Below, piece after piece: positions 37,132 through 45,764 of a DNA stretch of 64,000 bases. Position 1 is the stretch's first letter; each line of letters starts with the position of its first letter. The stretch comes from CAUPWF01 sp036656615 (GTDB lineage: Bacteria; Bacillota; Clostridia; Lachnospirales; Lachnospiraceae): contig JAVXHY010000003.1 in the NCBI GenBank assembly GCA_036656615.1, positions 1-64,000 of the forward strand, written 5' to 3'. The notes below the pieces were generated by a model. That model saw only the letters and a program-made list of their open reading frames with translations, was not told the origin of the DNA and did not search any database. Both the position numbers and the translations under genes were made by a program.

Positions 37132-38284
37132 TCGTGTATGTGCAACTATCGATATGGATGCAGTTGCATATAATGTAGAACAGATGTTAAAAAACATTAA
37201 ATCAGGCACATCTATGCTAGTAGTTATTAAAGCAGATGGATATGGCCATGGAGCAGTGCCCATTGCAGCAATGCTTGAAAAAGAATCTTATATTTGGGGA
37301 TTTGCTGTTGCTACTTTGGATGAAGGTGTTGTGCTTAGAAAACATGGAATAACAAAACCAATTCTAGTGTTGGGATGTATTTTCCCCGATCAATACCAAG
37401 AGATGTTAGAACATGATATTCGCATGACAGTATACACCAAGGAAATGGCAGAAACAGTTTCTCAATTAGCGGTTAAAGAAGGAAAAAAAGCTTATTTTCA
37501 TATCAAATTGGATACAGGTATGGGACGTCTTGGATTTTCAATTAAAGAAGAAAGTGTGCAGACTATTAAGCAAATAAATGAAATGCCAAATATCTGCATG
37601 GAAGGAATTTTTACACATTTTGCTACTGCAGATGACGCTGATAAAAAGTTTACCATGGACCAATTAGAGGCTTATAGTTGGGTGGTAGATCGCTTACAGG
37701 AATTGGGCGTAACATTTTCTTATAGACACTGCTCTAATAGTGCAGGAATTATTGATATAAAAGAAGCTAACTTTGATATGGTTAGAGCAGGAATTTCAAC
37801 TTACGGCATGTATCCTTCAGAAGAGGTCATAAAGAACAATGTAGCATTAAAGCCAGCGCTTACTTTGACGAGTCATATTGCATTTGTGAAAGCAGTTGAG
37901 GCAGGAACACCCATTAGTTATGGAAGTACATTTGTAGCATCAGAACATATGCTGGTAGCTACGATACCAGTAGGTTATGCAGATGGATATGCTAGAAGTC
38001 TTTCCGGCAAAGGGTATGTGTTAATCCGAGGACAACGTGCAAATATCATTGGACGTATATGTATGGATCAATTTATGGTAGATGTGACAGCTATTAAAGA
38101 TGTTTCTTTTGGAGATGAAGTTACCCTGATAGGTAGAAATGGTGATGAAGTTCTGCCAGTAGAAGTATTAAGTGATATTTCAGGAAGATTTAATTATGAA
38201 TTTGTATGCTGTCTGAGCAAGAGAATTCCACGGGAATATAGTTACCATGGAAAAATAGAGGAACAGATTGATTATTTTAAATAG
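37118..38284 (+). CDS. alr: alanine racemase
   Basis: 388 residues. Makes D-alanine for peptidoglycan. The PLP lysine is in VVIKADGYGHGAV (about 38-48), and the second catalytic tyrosine is in TPISYGSTF. GRICMDQFMVDVT is a family mark. AGGAGAGG lies before the ATG, which overlaps nnr by 14 bases. Confidence 0.96.
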   Translation: MKKYNRVCATIDMDAVAYNVEQMLKNIKSGTSMLVVIKADGYGHGAVPIAAMLEKESYIWGFAVATLDEGVVLRKHGITKPILVLGCIFPDQYQEMLEHDIRMTVYTKEMAETVSQLAVKEGKKAYFHIKLDTGMGRLGFSIKEESVQTIKQINEMPNICMEGIFTHFATADDADKKFTMDQLEAYSWVVDRLQELGVTFSYRHCSNSAGIIDIKEANFDMVRAGISTYGMYPSEEVIKNNVALKPALTLTSHIAFVKAVEAGTPISYGSTFVASEHMLVATIPVGYADGYARSLSGKGYVLIRGQRANIIGRICMDQFMVDVTAIKDVSFGDEVTLIGRNGDEVLPVEVLSDISGRFNYEFVCCLSKRIPREYSYHGKIEEQIDYFK

Positions 38285-38359
38285 TCTTATACTTCTTAGA
38301 ATACATCCGAAGAATTTGGAAATACTACAAGTATCTAAAAAAATCGGAGTGTGAAGAAA

Positions 38360-38707
38360 GTGATAATCAAACGTGGTGATATTTTTTATGCAGATTTAAG
38401 CCCAGTAGTGGGTTCGGAACAAGGAGGAATCAGACCGGTTCTAATTATTCAAAATGATGTGGGTAACAAGCATAGTCCTACTGTAATTTGTGCGGCAATT
38501 ACGTCGAAGATGAATAAAGCAAAATTACCCACTCATGTAGAGGTAGATGCGAAGCGATATCAGATTGTAAAGAATTCAGTCGTTTTGCTGGAACAGGTAC
38601 GTACCATTGACAAGCAAAGACTGCGGGAATTAGTTTGTCATTTGGATACAGAACTTATGATGAAAGTAAATGAAGCACTTAGGATTAGTTTAGAGCTTCA
38701 TACATAG
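38360..38707 (+). CDS. mazF: MazF/PemK-type endoribonuclease toxin
   Basis: 115 residues, close to NdoA of Bacillus: IIKRGDIFYADLSPVVGSEQGG at the N-terminus (shown only in part as KRGDIFYADL), then RPVLIIQND, KLPTHVEVDA and LEQVRTIDKQRL. It cuts mRNA at a short site. GTG 38360 gives the usual family N-terminus; GGAG at 38346-38349 lies 10 bases upstream, while GTG 38351 would be too close. The usual antitoxin gene between alr and mazF is absent: only about 75 bases separate them. Confidence 0.92.
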   Translation: MIIKRGDIFYADLSPVVGSEQGGIRPVLIIQNDVGNKHSPTVICAAITSKMNKAKLPTHVEVDAKRYQIVKNSVVLLEQVRTIDKQRLRELVCHLDTELMMKVNEALRISLELHT

Positions 38708-38722
38708 TAAAGGAGTCAACGT

Positions 38723-39571
38723 ATGGGGGATGATACCAAACTGTCGCAGAAGATAAGACGTTTATTTTCAAGCGAAGATACGGAAGAAAATGCAACAGAA
38801 ATAATTCTTTCCATGATAAATGAAGGACAAAAATTAGGCATATTTGGTGGAAGTGAGGCGGAAATGATTCGTCATATTTTTGCATATGGAAAGAAAGATG
38901 CCAAGGATATCATGACACATCGAAAGAATATTGTAGCCTTAGATGGAGAAGAAACCCTAGAAAATGCTTTGACCTTTATATTAGAGCAGAATAATTCTAG
39001 ACTTCCAGTTTATGAAAATGACATTGATACAATTATTGGAATCTTGCATTTGAGAGATGCAATGAAATGTTATTTTGATGAACGTTTGAGAAATGTACCA
39101 ATTAAGAATTTGGTACAATTTATTCGCCCGGTGAAGTTTATTCCGGAAACAAGAAGTATAGACAGACTTTTCAAACAAATGCAGCGAGATCAAATCCATA
39201 TGGTGATTGTAATAGATGAGTATGGACAGACCTCCGGGCTTGTAGCTATGGAAGATATTATTGAAGAAATTGTAGGAAATATTTTGGATGAATATGATGT
39301 AGAAGAAGAATTTATTATCAAACAAACGGATGGTACATATTTGATACAGGGAATGGCCTCTTTAACAGAACTAGAATCCTTATTACAGATTTCATTTGAA
39401 ACGGAAGACTGCGAAACCCTAAATGGATTTTTAGTCATACGTTTAGATCACATACCATGTGAAGGAGAAGCATGTGAAATAAATTATAAAAACTATCGTT
39501 TTCAAGTGCAACATGTAGAAAACAACACGATTCAGTCAGTAAAAGTTGAAAAAATAGAGGAAGAATGTTAA
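38723..39571 (+). CDS. CBS-pair protein with CorC/HlyC C-terminal domain
   Basis: 282 residues, soluble. An N-terminal helical part, paired CBS domains (about 65-185: DIMTHRKNIVAL and ETRSIDRLFKQMQ) and a transporter-associated CorC/HlyC domain (about 200-282). The DUF21 membrane domain that larger CorC proteins carry is missing. It could regulate a separate Mg2+/Co2+ transporter. AAGGAG precedes the ATG, 15 bases after mazF. Confidence 0.86.
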   Translation: MGDDTKLSQKIRRLFSSEDTEENATEIILSMINEGQKLGIFGGSEAEMIRHIFAYGKKDAKDIMTHRKNIVALDGEETLENALTFILEQNNSRLPVYENDIDTIIGILHLRDAMKCYFDERLRNVPIKNLVQFIRPVKFIPETRSIDRLFKQMQRDQIHMVIVIDEYGQTSGLVAMEDIIEEIVGNILDEYDVEEEFIIKQTDGTYLIQGMASLTELESLLQISFETEDCETLNGFLVIRLDHIPCEGEACEINYKNYRFQVQHVENNTIQSVKVEKIEEEC

Positions 39572-39625
39572 AATAGAAAAATGTAGAAAAGATAGGATTA
39601 CATAAGAAAGAAGAGGAGTACATAC

Positions 39626-40357
39626 ATGTCAGGTCATTCAAAATTTGCAAATATTAAACATAGAAAAGAGAAAAACGATTCTGTTAGAGGGAAAATCTTT
39701 ACGAAACTGGGAAGAGAACTAGCGGTAGCAGTGAAAGAGGGCGGTGGAGCAGATCTGGCCAATAACAGTCGTTTGCGAGATGTGGTAGCTAAAGCAAAGT
39801 CTAATAATATGCCAAATGATACAATAGATCGAAGCATCAAGAAGGCAGCAGGGGATATCAATGGTGCCAATTATGAACATATTACTTATGAAGGCTATGG
39901 ACCAAGTGGTTCTGCAATTATTGTTGCTACACTTACAGATAATAAAAATAGGACTGCTTCTAATGTACGCAATGCTTTTACAAAGGGCGGTGGCAATGTA
40001 GGTACACCTGGTTGTGTATCTTTTATGTTTGATCAAAAAGGCCAGATTATTATTGATAAAGAAGAATGTGAAATAGATGCAGATGCCTTAATGATGCTGG
40101 CATTGGATGCTGGCGCTGAAGATTTTATGGAAGAGGAAGATAGTTATGAAATCATTACAACACCTGAAGATTTCAGTGAAATACGTTTAAAACTTGAGGA
40201 AGCAGCAATTATAATGGCAAGCGCGGAAGTAACCATGATTCCTCAAACATGGGTAGAACTTACAGATGACAAAGATATCAAAAATATACAAAAAACACTG
40301 GATCTTTTGGAAGAGGATGATGATGTGCAAGAAGTATATCATAATTGGGAAGAATAA
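39626..40357 (+). CDS. YebC/PmpR family DNA-binding protein
   Basis: 243 residues. SGHSKFANIKHRKEKND at the N-terminus and the KGGGNVGTPGCVSFMFDQKG segment define the family. Members bind DNA as regulators, and some relieve ribosome stalling at proline runs. GAGGAG lies upstream of the ATG. Confidence 0.93.
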   Translation: MSGHSKFANIKHRKEKNDSVRGKIFTKLGRELAVAVKEGGGADLANNSRLRDVVAKAKSNNMPNDTIDRSIKKAAGDINGANYEHITYEGYGPSGSAIIVATLTDNKNRTASNVRNAFTKGGGNVGTPGCVSFMFDQKGQIIIDKEECEIDADALMMLALDAGAEDFMEEEDSYEIITTPEDFSEIRLKLEEAAIIMASAEVTMIPQTWVELTDDKDIKNIQKTLDLLEEDDDVQEVYHNWEE

Positions 40358-40396
40358 ATATAACGTAAAGTGTTGCGGAAAGTAGAAGTGAAGAAC

Positions 40397-41173
40397 ATGG
40401 AAGAAGAGAAAAACATACAGATTAGAGAAGGCTTACAGGAGCTTTTTGATGAGATTATGATATCAATGAAGCATTTTAAAAAGAAAACATATGCGGGTTC
40501 TTTTGAGTTCTTGCGTAAGAAATATCATACGGTATTAGCGTCCATTCCAAGTGAGTATCATAAGGCAGATAATCAGGAAGAATTTGTGGAGGATATAGCA
40601 GAAATCATGCCACGAAGAGTGGCGGATCTTTTAGGGGCTATTCCCAAAAAGCGTACACGGGAATTAAGGATATTAGATTACAATTTGGCAATGGTTTCTT
40701 ATATGATTCCATTATTAAATGGAGTCAGGGATGACTGTATGGATCAAATTATTGATACACTCATTGAAAAATGGAATCATGAATTTCCTGTTGGAAAGAT
40801 TAGTAAGTCGACTTATGAAAGCATACAGGGTGGTTTTAGATCAGGGTTATGCTATATTACCACAGCAGTATGTGAGAGTATGGGAAAATCAGATGATTGT
40901 TATGAATTGAATACATTACGGACTTACAGAGATGAATATCTCTTAGAAGCCGGCAATGGTGATATGGTGAAAGAGTATTACAATATTGCACCAACTATTG
41001 TGAATCATATCAATAAAAAAGAAAATGCAAAAAATATTTACAAGGAAGTATGGGATAAGTACTTATCGCCTTGTATTCATTTAATTGAAATAGACAAAAA
41101 AGAAGAATGCAAAATAATTTATTCTGAGATGGTTCAGACATTGCATGACCGATATTTTTATTTACAGAACTAA
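40397..41173 (+). CDS. unknown protein with a CFI-box-like motif
   Basis: About 258 residues, soluble and mostly helical. The C-terminal half holds CYITTAVCESMGKSDDCYEL (about 151-170) followed by TLRTYRDEYL, which resembles the CFI-box (C-[FY]-I-x-T-A) C-terminal domain found fused to varied bacterial proteins. The N-terminal half has no domain I recognise. GTG codons at 40370 and 40388 are also in frame and the ribosome site is weak, so the start is uncertain. metY-like follows 11 bases later. Function unknown. Confidence 0.75.
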   Translation: MEEEKNIQIREGLQELFDEIMISMKHFKKKTYAGSFEFLRKKYHTVLASIPSEYHKADNQEEFVEDIAEIMPRRVADLLGAIPKKRTRELRILDYNLAMVSYMIPLLNGVRDDCMDQIIDTLIEKWNHEFPVGKISKSTYESIQGGFRSGLCYITTAVCESMGKSDDCYELNTLRTYRDEYLLEAGNGDMVKEYYNIAPTIVNHINKKENAKNIYKEVWDKYLSPCIHLIEIDKKEECKIIYSEMVQTLHDRYFYLQN

Positions 41174-41184
41174 GGAGGAAAAAA

Positions 41185-42462
41185 ATGGACAATCAATACG
41201 CAATTGAAACAAAGTGTATCCAATCAGGATGGCAACCGAAGAAAGGTGAAGCCAGAGTCCTTCCAATATACCAAAGTACAACCTTTAAATACGATACCAG
41301 TGAACAGATGGGACGTTTATTTGACTTGGAAGATTCTGGATATTTTTACACTAGATTACAAAATCCAACAAATGATGCAGTAGCTTCCAAAATCTGTGAT
41401 TTGGAAGGAGGAGTAGCTGCAATGCTTACTTCATCTGGTCAGGCAGCTAATTTTTATGCTATTTTAAATATTGCCAGTGCCGGCGACCACATGATATGTA
41501 CAACTGCTGTATATGGCGGAACATTTAATTTGTATGCTCATACTCTGAAGAAGATGGGTATCGAAACCACTTTTATAGATGCAGATGCTTCTGAGGAAGA
41601 AATCCATGCTGCTTTTAAAGATAATACAAAGGCTGTTTTTGGGGAAACCATTGCAAATCCTGCTTTGGTCATTTTAGATATTGAAAAATTCGCAAAAATT
41701 GCACATGAGCATGGAGTACCTCTCATTGTAGATAATACATTTCCAACCCCAATTAATTGTAGACCATTTGAATGGGGAGCAGATATTGTTACTCATTCTA
41801 CAACGAAATATATGGATGGACATGCTATGTGTGTTGGAGGGTGTATTGTAGATAGTGGTAATTTTGACTGGGAAAAAGAATCAGATAAATACCCAGGACT
41901 TACCACCCCAGATGAAACATATCATGGTGTTATTTATACCAGGAAATTTGGAAAAGGTGCTTATATTACAAAAGCAACTGTTCAGTTAATGAGGGACTTG
42001 GGTTCCATTCAATCGCCGCAAAATGCATTTCTATTAAATGTTGGTTTAGAAACTTTACATATACGTATGCAAAGACATTGTGAAAATGCACAGAAGGTGG
42101 CTGAATATCTGGCTCAACATGACAAAGTTTCCTGGGTAAATTATGCGGGACTTCCGGGAAATAAATATTATAATTTGGCGAAAAAATACTTACCAAAAGG
42201 AACTTGTGGTGTAGTTGCCTTTGGACTCAAGGGAGGCAGGGATGCGTCGGTATCAATGATGGACAGCTTGAAGCTGGCAGCTATTGTTACTCATGTTGCG
42301 GATGTAAGAACTTCTGTACTGCATCCAGCTAGTCACACGCATAGACAAATGTCAGAAGAAGAATTACTTGAGGCAGGAGTGCAGCCGGACTTAATTCGAC
42401 TAAGTGTGGGTATTGAGCAGGTGGAGGATATCATTGCAGATTTAGAACAGGCTTTACAATAA
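41185..42462 (+). CDS. O-acetylhomoserine sulfhydrylase-type PLP enzyme
   Basis: 425 residues. The Cys/Met metabolism PLP family: YFYTRLQNPTNDAVASKICDLEGG, TSSGQAANF, and the PLP lysine in THSTTKYMDGH (about 206-216). Length and sequence favour O-acetylhomoserine sulfhydrylase (homocysteine from O-acetylhomoserine and sulfide) over cystathionine lyases. AAGGAGG precedes the ATG. No SAM riboswitch or T-box is seen upstream. Confidence 0.87.
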   Translation: MDNQYAIETKCIQSGWQPKKGEARVLPIYQSTTFKYDTSEQMGRLFDLEDSGYFYTRLQNPTNDAVASKICDLEGGVAAMLTSSGQAANFYAILNIASAGDHMICTTAVYGGTFNLYAHTLKKMGIETTFIDADASEEEIHAAFKDNTKAVFGETIANPALVILDIEKFAKIAHEHGVPLIVDNTFPTPINCRPFEWGADIVTHSTTKYMDGHAMCVGGCIVDSGNFDWEKESDKYPGLTTPDETYHGVIYTRKFGKGAYITKATVQLMRDLGSIQSPQNAFLLNVGLETLHIRMQRHCENAQKVAEYLAQHDKVSWVNYAGLPGNKYYNLAKKYLPKGTCGVVAFGLKGGRDASVSMMDSLKLAAIVTHVADVRTSVLHPASHTHRQMSEEELLEAGVQPDLIRLSVGIEQVEDIIADLEQALQ

Positions 42463-42469
42463 GTTTTTA

Positions 42470-42500
42470 AAATGAGAGTGTAGTATGCACTCTCATTTTT
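42470..42500 (+). terminator. terminator of the sulfhydrylase gene
   Basis: AAATGAGAGTG pairs with CACTCTCATTT around a 7-base loop, with TTTTT at 42496-42500. Confidence 0.85.
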
Positions 42501-42578
42501 GGTGTGAAGGGGATTTCCTATAAGTAGTATAAAAAGTGAGGACTTTCAAATACTATGAAAAAAGAAGGAAGTGGCGAT

Positions 42579-43256
42579 ATGGAGACAGCGCATAAAAATG
42601 AAGCAGTAAAGAATGAAGAAATAAAGGAAATGGGAAGTCTTACCTTGGATCAAAACGCAAAGAAACATCAGATACAATTATTAACTATTATTGGTGAAAT
42701 TGAAGGACATGAAGCGGTATCCGGAAATTCCAAATCTACAAAATATGAACATGTACTTCCGAAATTAGCAGAAATAGAGGATAATGAGGAGATTGAAGGG
42801 ATGCTGGTGTTGTTAAATACTTTAGGTGGGGATGTGGAAGCGGGTCTTGCCATTGCAGAAATGATTGCATCATTGAGTAAACCTACGGTTTCTTTAGTTC
42901 TTGGAGGAAGTCATTCCATTGGTGGTCCTCTGGCTGTTGCTACCAATTATTCTTTTATTGTTCCAAGTGGTACCATGATTGTTCATCCGGTTCGTAGCGG
43001 TGGAACTTTTATTGGTGTAAAACAAAGTTATCGTAACATTTTGAAAACTCAGGATCGGATTACTACATTTATATCCAAGCATTCTCATATTTCAAAGGAA
43101 AGACTAGAGACTTTAATGTTAGACTCTTCCCAGCTTGTTAAGGATGTAGGAACTATGTTAGAAGGAGAAGAGGCTGTAAAGGAAGGATTAATAGATGCAG
43201 TGGGCGGAATGAGTGACGCAATGCATAAGTTATATGAATTGATTGAAAATAGGTAA
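42579..43256 (+). CDS. ClpP-like peptidase, TepA family
   Basis: 225 residues. The ClpP fold is clear: LLNTLGGDVEAGLAIAEMI (oxyanion region), then GGSHSIGGPLAVA with the nucleophile serine, and IVHPVRSGG with the histidine. TepA-type proteins sit upstream of spoIIIE/ftsK in Bacillus as here. AAGGAAG at 42565-42571 supports ATG 42579 over 42555. The substrate is unknown. Confidence 0.85.
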   Translation: METAHKNEAVKNEEIKEMGSLTLDQNAKKHQIQLLTIIGEIEGHEAVSGNSKSTKYEHVLPKLAEIEDNEEIEGMLVLLNTLGGDVEAGLAIAEMIASLSKPTVSLVLGGSHSIGGPLAVATNYSFIVPSGTMIVHPVRSGGTFIGVKQSYRNILKTQDRITTFISKHSHISKERLETLMLDSSQLVKDVGTMLEGEEAVKEGLIDAVGGMSDAMHKLYELIENR

Positions 43257-43284
43257 TGACATGAGTTTTTATAGATGATATAAT
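43256..43284 (+). promoter_or_regulatory. promoter of ftsK
   Basis: ATGACA at 43256-43261, a 17-base spacer and TATAAT at 43279-43284, 36 bases before the ftsK start. Confidence 0.6.
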
Positions 43285-43319
43285 ATATGAAGTATGTGTA
43301 ATACGGGAAGGAGGATTAT

Positions 43320-45728
43320 ATGGCTACAAAGTCAACAAAAAAGAAGAAAAATTCAAAACAACAAAATAAGCAGACCTCTTCTCAAAACTTTTTAAAGGAT
43401 GAGGTTGTCATCCTTATAACATTAGCTTTTTGTATCATCTTGTTAATCAGTAATTTTGGAATAGGAGGTACCGTAGGAGGAGCAATCTCATCTTTTGTCT
43501 TTGGTGTTTTTGGACTTTTAGCATATCTAGTTCCCATCTTCTTATTTTTGGGAGTCGCTTTTGTTTTTTCAAATAAAGGAAATATCCATGCATACATTAA
43601 GGTTCTAATAGGTTTCCTTGGTACAGTTATGATATGCGCTTTACTACAACTAATTACTGTATCTTTTAAAGAACAGGCCAGTTTGTATTCATATTTTCAG
43701 TATTCCAGTACACAAAAGCAAGGTGGAGGAATAGTGGGTGGCTTTTTGGTACGGTTATTATGTCCTTCTTTTGGATTAGTGGGAAGTTATGCCATTATTG
43801 TAGTGGTTATTATTATTTGTTTGGTGCTCATTACGGAAAAATCATTTTTACATGGAGTGAAAAGAAGTGGAACAAAAGCCTATTCCTCTGTTCGTGAAGA
43901 TGCAAAAAAAATAAAAGAACAAGCAGATTCAAAACGAGAAAATAAACGACAACAAAAGCAGATGTTAGCAGAGGAACAACGAAAAGACAGGCAAATAACA
44001 GGGGTGTCTTTTAATACCACGCTGACAAAAAAATCACCCAATGTGAAAGAACTGCAATTGGAAGAACAAAGCTTGAATATGGGGACGCCACCACCATTGG
44101 ATATCCCTGAGCCAGTACCTGAATTTGCGGAAGCGACTATACAAGAAGACAGAAGTAAAACAGAGCGAAAAAGAAAGAAAAAGGATTCTGTTGAGGATGC
44201 TGAAAAAGAAGTTGCATTAGTAGAAGAGGTTATTTCAGAACAGGAGCAGAATGGAACATACCACTTTCCACCTCTCTCCTTATTGACAAAGGGGAAGAAA
44301 GCTTCTAGTGCTTCGGATGCGTCACTTCGGGAAACCGCAATAAAATTACAGCAGACTTTAAAAAATTTCGGAGTAAATGTTACTGTTTCAAATTACAGTA
44401 AAGGACCTTCAGTTACCAGATATGAATTACAGCCGGAGCAAGGGGTAAAAGTTAGTAAAATAGTGGGACTTTCTGATGATATTAAGTTAAATTTAGCTGC
44501 AGCAGATATACGTATTGAAGCACCAATTCCTGGTAAAGCAGCAGTTGGAATTGAAGTGCCAAATAAAGAAAATACTACAGTAATGCTTCGGGATTTGTTA
44601 GAAACTGAAGAATTCAAAACACATTCTTCTAATATTGCATTTGCAGCCGGACGTGATATTGCTGGTAAAGTAGTTGTGGCAGATATTAAGAAGATGCCTC
44701 ATTTGCTTATTGCAGGAGCAACAGGGTCGGGAAAATCAGTTTGTATTAATACTTTAATTATGAGTATTTTGTATAAAGCAAGTCCGGAAGATGTGAAATT
44801 GATTATGATTGATCCTAAAGTAGTAGAGTTAAGTGTATACAATGGAATCCCCCATCTCTTAATTCCTGTTGTAACAGATCCAAAGAAGGCGGCAGGTGCT
44901 TTAAACTGGGGTGTTGCAGAAATGACGAAACGGTATCAATTATTTGCAGAACATAACGTAAGAGATTTGGTTGGTTATAATGAAAAAATTAAGACGATTG
45001 AACAGATAGAAGAAGAAGGAAAACCAGAAAAAATGCCTCAGATTATTATTATTGTTGATGAACTGGCAGATTTGATGATGGTTGCTCCAGGTGATGTAGA
45101 GGAAGCTATTTGCAGACTTGCACAGCTTGCTAGAGCAGCAGGTATTCATTTAATACTGGCAACACAAAGACCATCTGTAAATGTTATTACTGGATTGATT
45201 AAGGCAAACATGCCTTCTCGTATTGCATTTTCTGTATCTTCAGGAGTGGATTCCAGAACAATTATAGATATGAATGGTGCAGAAAAACTACTGGGAAAAG
45301 GTGATATGCTGTTCTACCCATCGGGTTATCAAAAGCCGGCACGTGTTCAGGGTGCTTTTGTTTCTGATGGTGATGTACAAAAGGTAGTAGCATACCTAAC
45401 GGCACATGGAGAAACCGCACATTATAGTACGGATATTGAAACGCATGTAAATAATGCTGCTTTAGGGTCACTTACCTCAACGGGAGACGGAGAGCGCCAA
45501 AATGATCGAGATGTTTACTTTGTGGAAGCTGGTAAATTTATGATAGAAAAGGATAAAGCATCTATTGGAATGCTACAGCGTGTATTTAAAATTGGTTTTA
45601 ATCGCGCAGCTAGAATTATGGACCAACTAGCTGAAGCAGGGGTGGTAGGAGAGGAAGATGGAACAAAGCCACGAAAAATCTTAATGTCAATGCAAGAATT
45701 TGAACAATACATAGAGGAGTATATATAA
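43320..45728 (+). CDS. ftsK: DNA translocase FtsK/SpoIIIE
   Basis: 802 residues. Four N-terminal membrane helices (about 25-180), a charged linker (about 190-320), and a RecA-like motor with Walker A AGATGSGKSV (about 463-472) and Walker B IIIIVDELADLMM. The C-terminal gamma winged helix (about 735-800) reads KASIGMLQRVFKIGFNRAARIMDQL. It pumps chromosomes through the septum at division or sporulation. GGAAGGAGG precedes the ATG. Confidence 0.95.
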   Translation: MATKSTKKKKNSKQQNKQTSSQNFLKDEVVILITLAFCIILLISNFGIGGTVGGAISSFVFGVFGLLAYLVPIFLFLGVAFVFSNKGNIHAYIKVLIGFLGTVMICALLQLITVSFKEQASLYSYFQYSSTQKQGGGIVGGFLVRLLCPSFGLVGSYAIIVVVIIICLVLITEKSFLHGVKRSGTKAYSSVREDAKKIKEQADSKRENKRQQKQMLAEEQRKDRQITGVSFNTTLTKKSPNVKELQLEEQSLNMGTPPPLDIPEPVPEFAEATIQEDRSKTERKRKKKDSVEDAEKEVALVEEVISEQEQNGTYHFPPLSLLTKGKKASSASDASLRETAIKLQQTLKNFGVNVTVSNYSKGPSVTRYELQPEQGVKVSKIVGLSDDIKLNLAAADIRIEAPIPGKAAVGIEVPNKENTTVMLRDLLETEEFKTHSSNIAFAAGRDIAGKVVVADIKKMPHLLIAGATGSGKSVCINTLIMSILYKASPEDVKLIMIDPKVVELSVYNGIPHLLIPVVTDPKKAAGALNWGVAEMTKRYQLFAEHNVRDLVGYNEKIKTIEQIEEEGKPEKMPQIIIIVDELADLMMVAPGDVEEAICRLAQLARAAGIHLILATQRPSVNVITGLIKANMPSRIAFSVSSGVDSRTIIDMNGAEKLLGKGDMLFYPSGYQKPARVQGAFVSDGDVQKVVAYLTAHGETAHYSTDIETHVNNAALGSLTSTGDGERQNDRDVYFVEAGKFMIEKDKASIGMLQRVFKIGFNRAARIMDQLAEAGVVGEEDGTKPRKILMSMQEFEQYIEEYI

Positions 45729-45764
45729 ACCATTATTCAAACAAAGGAAAGGAAGAAGACTAAA

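Noticed and set aside
45729..45764. Search for a THF riboswitch upstream of fhs-folD
   Set aside because: Only 36 bases lie between ftsK and fhs, too few for the aptamer.
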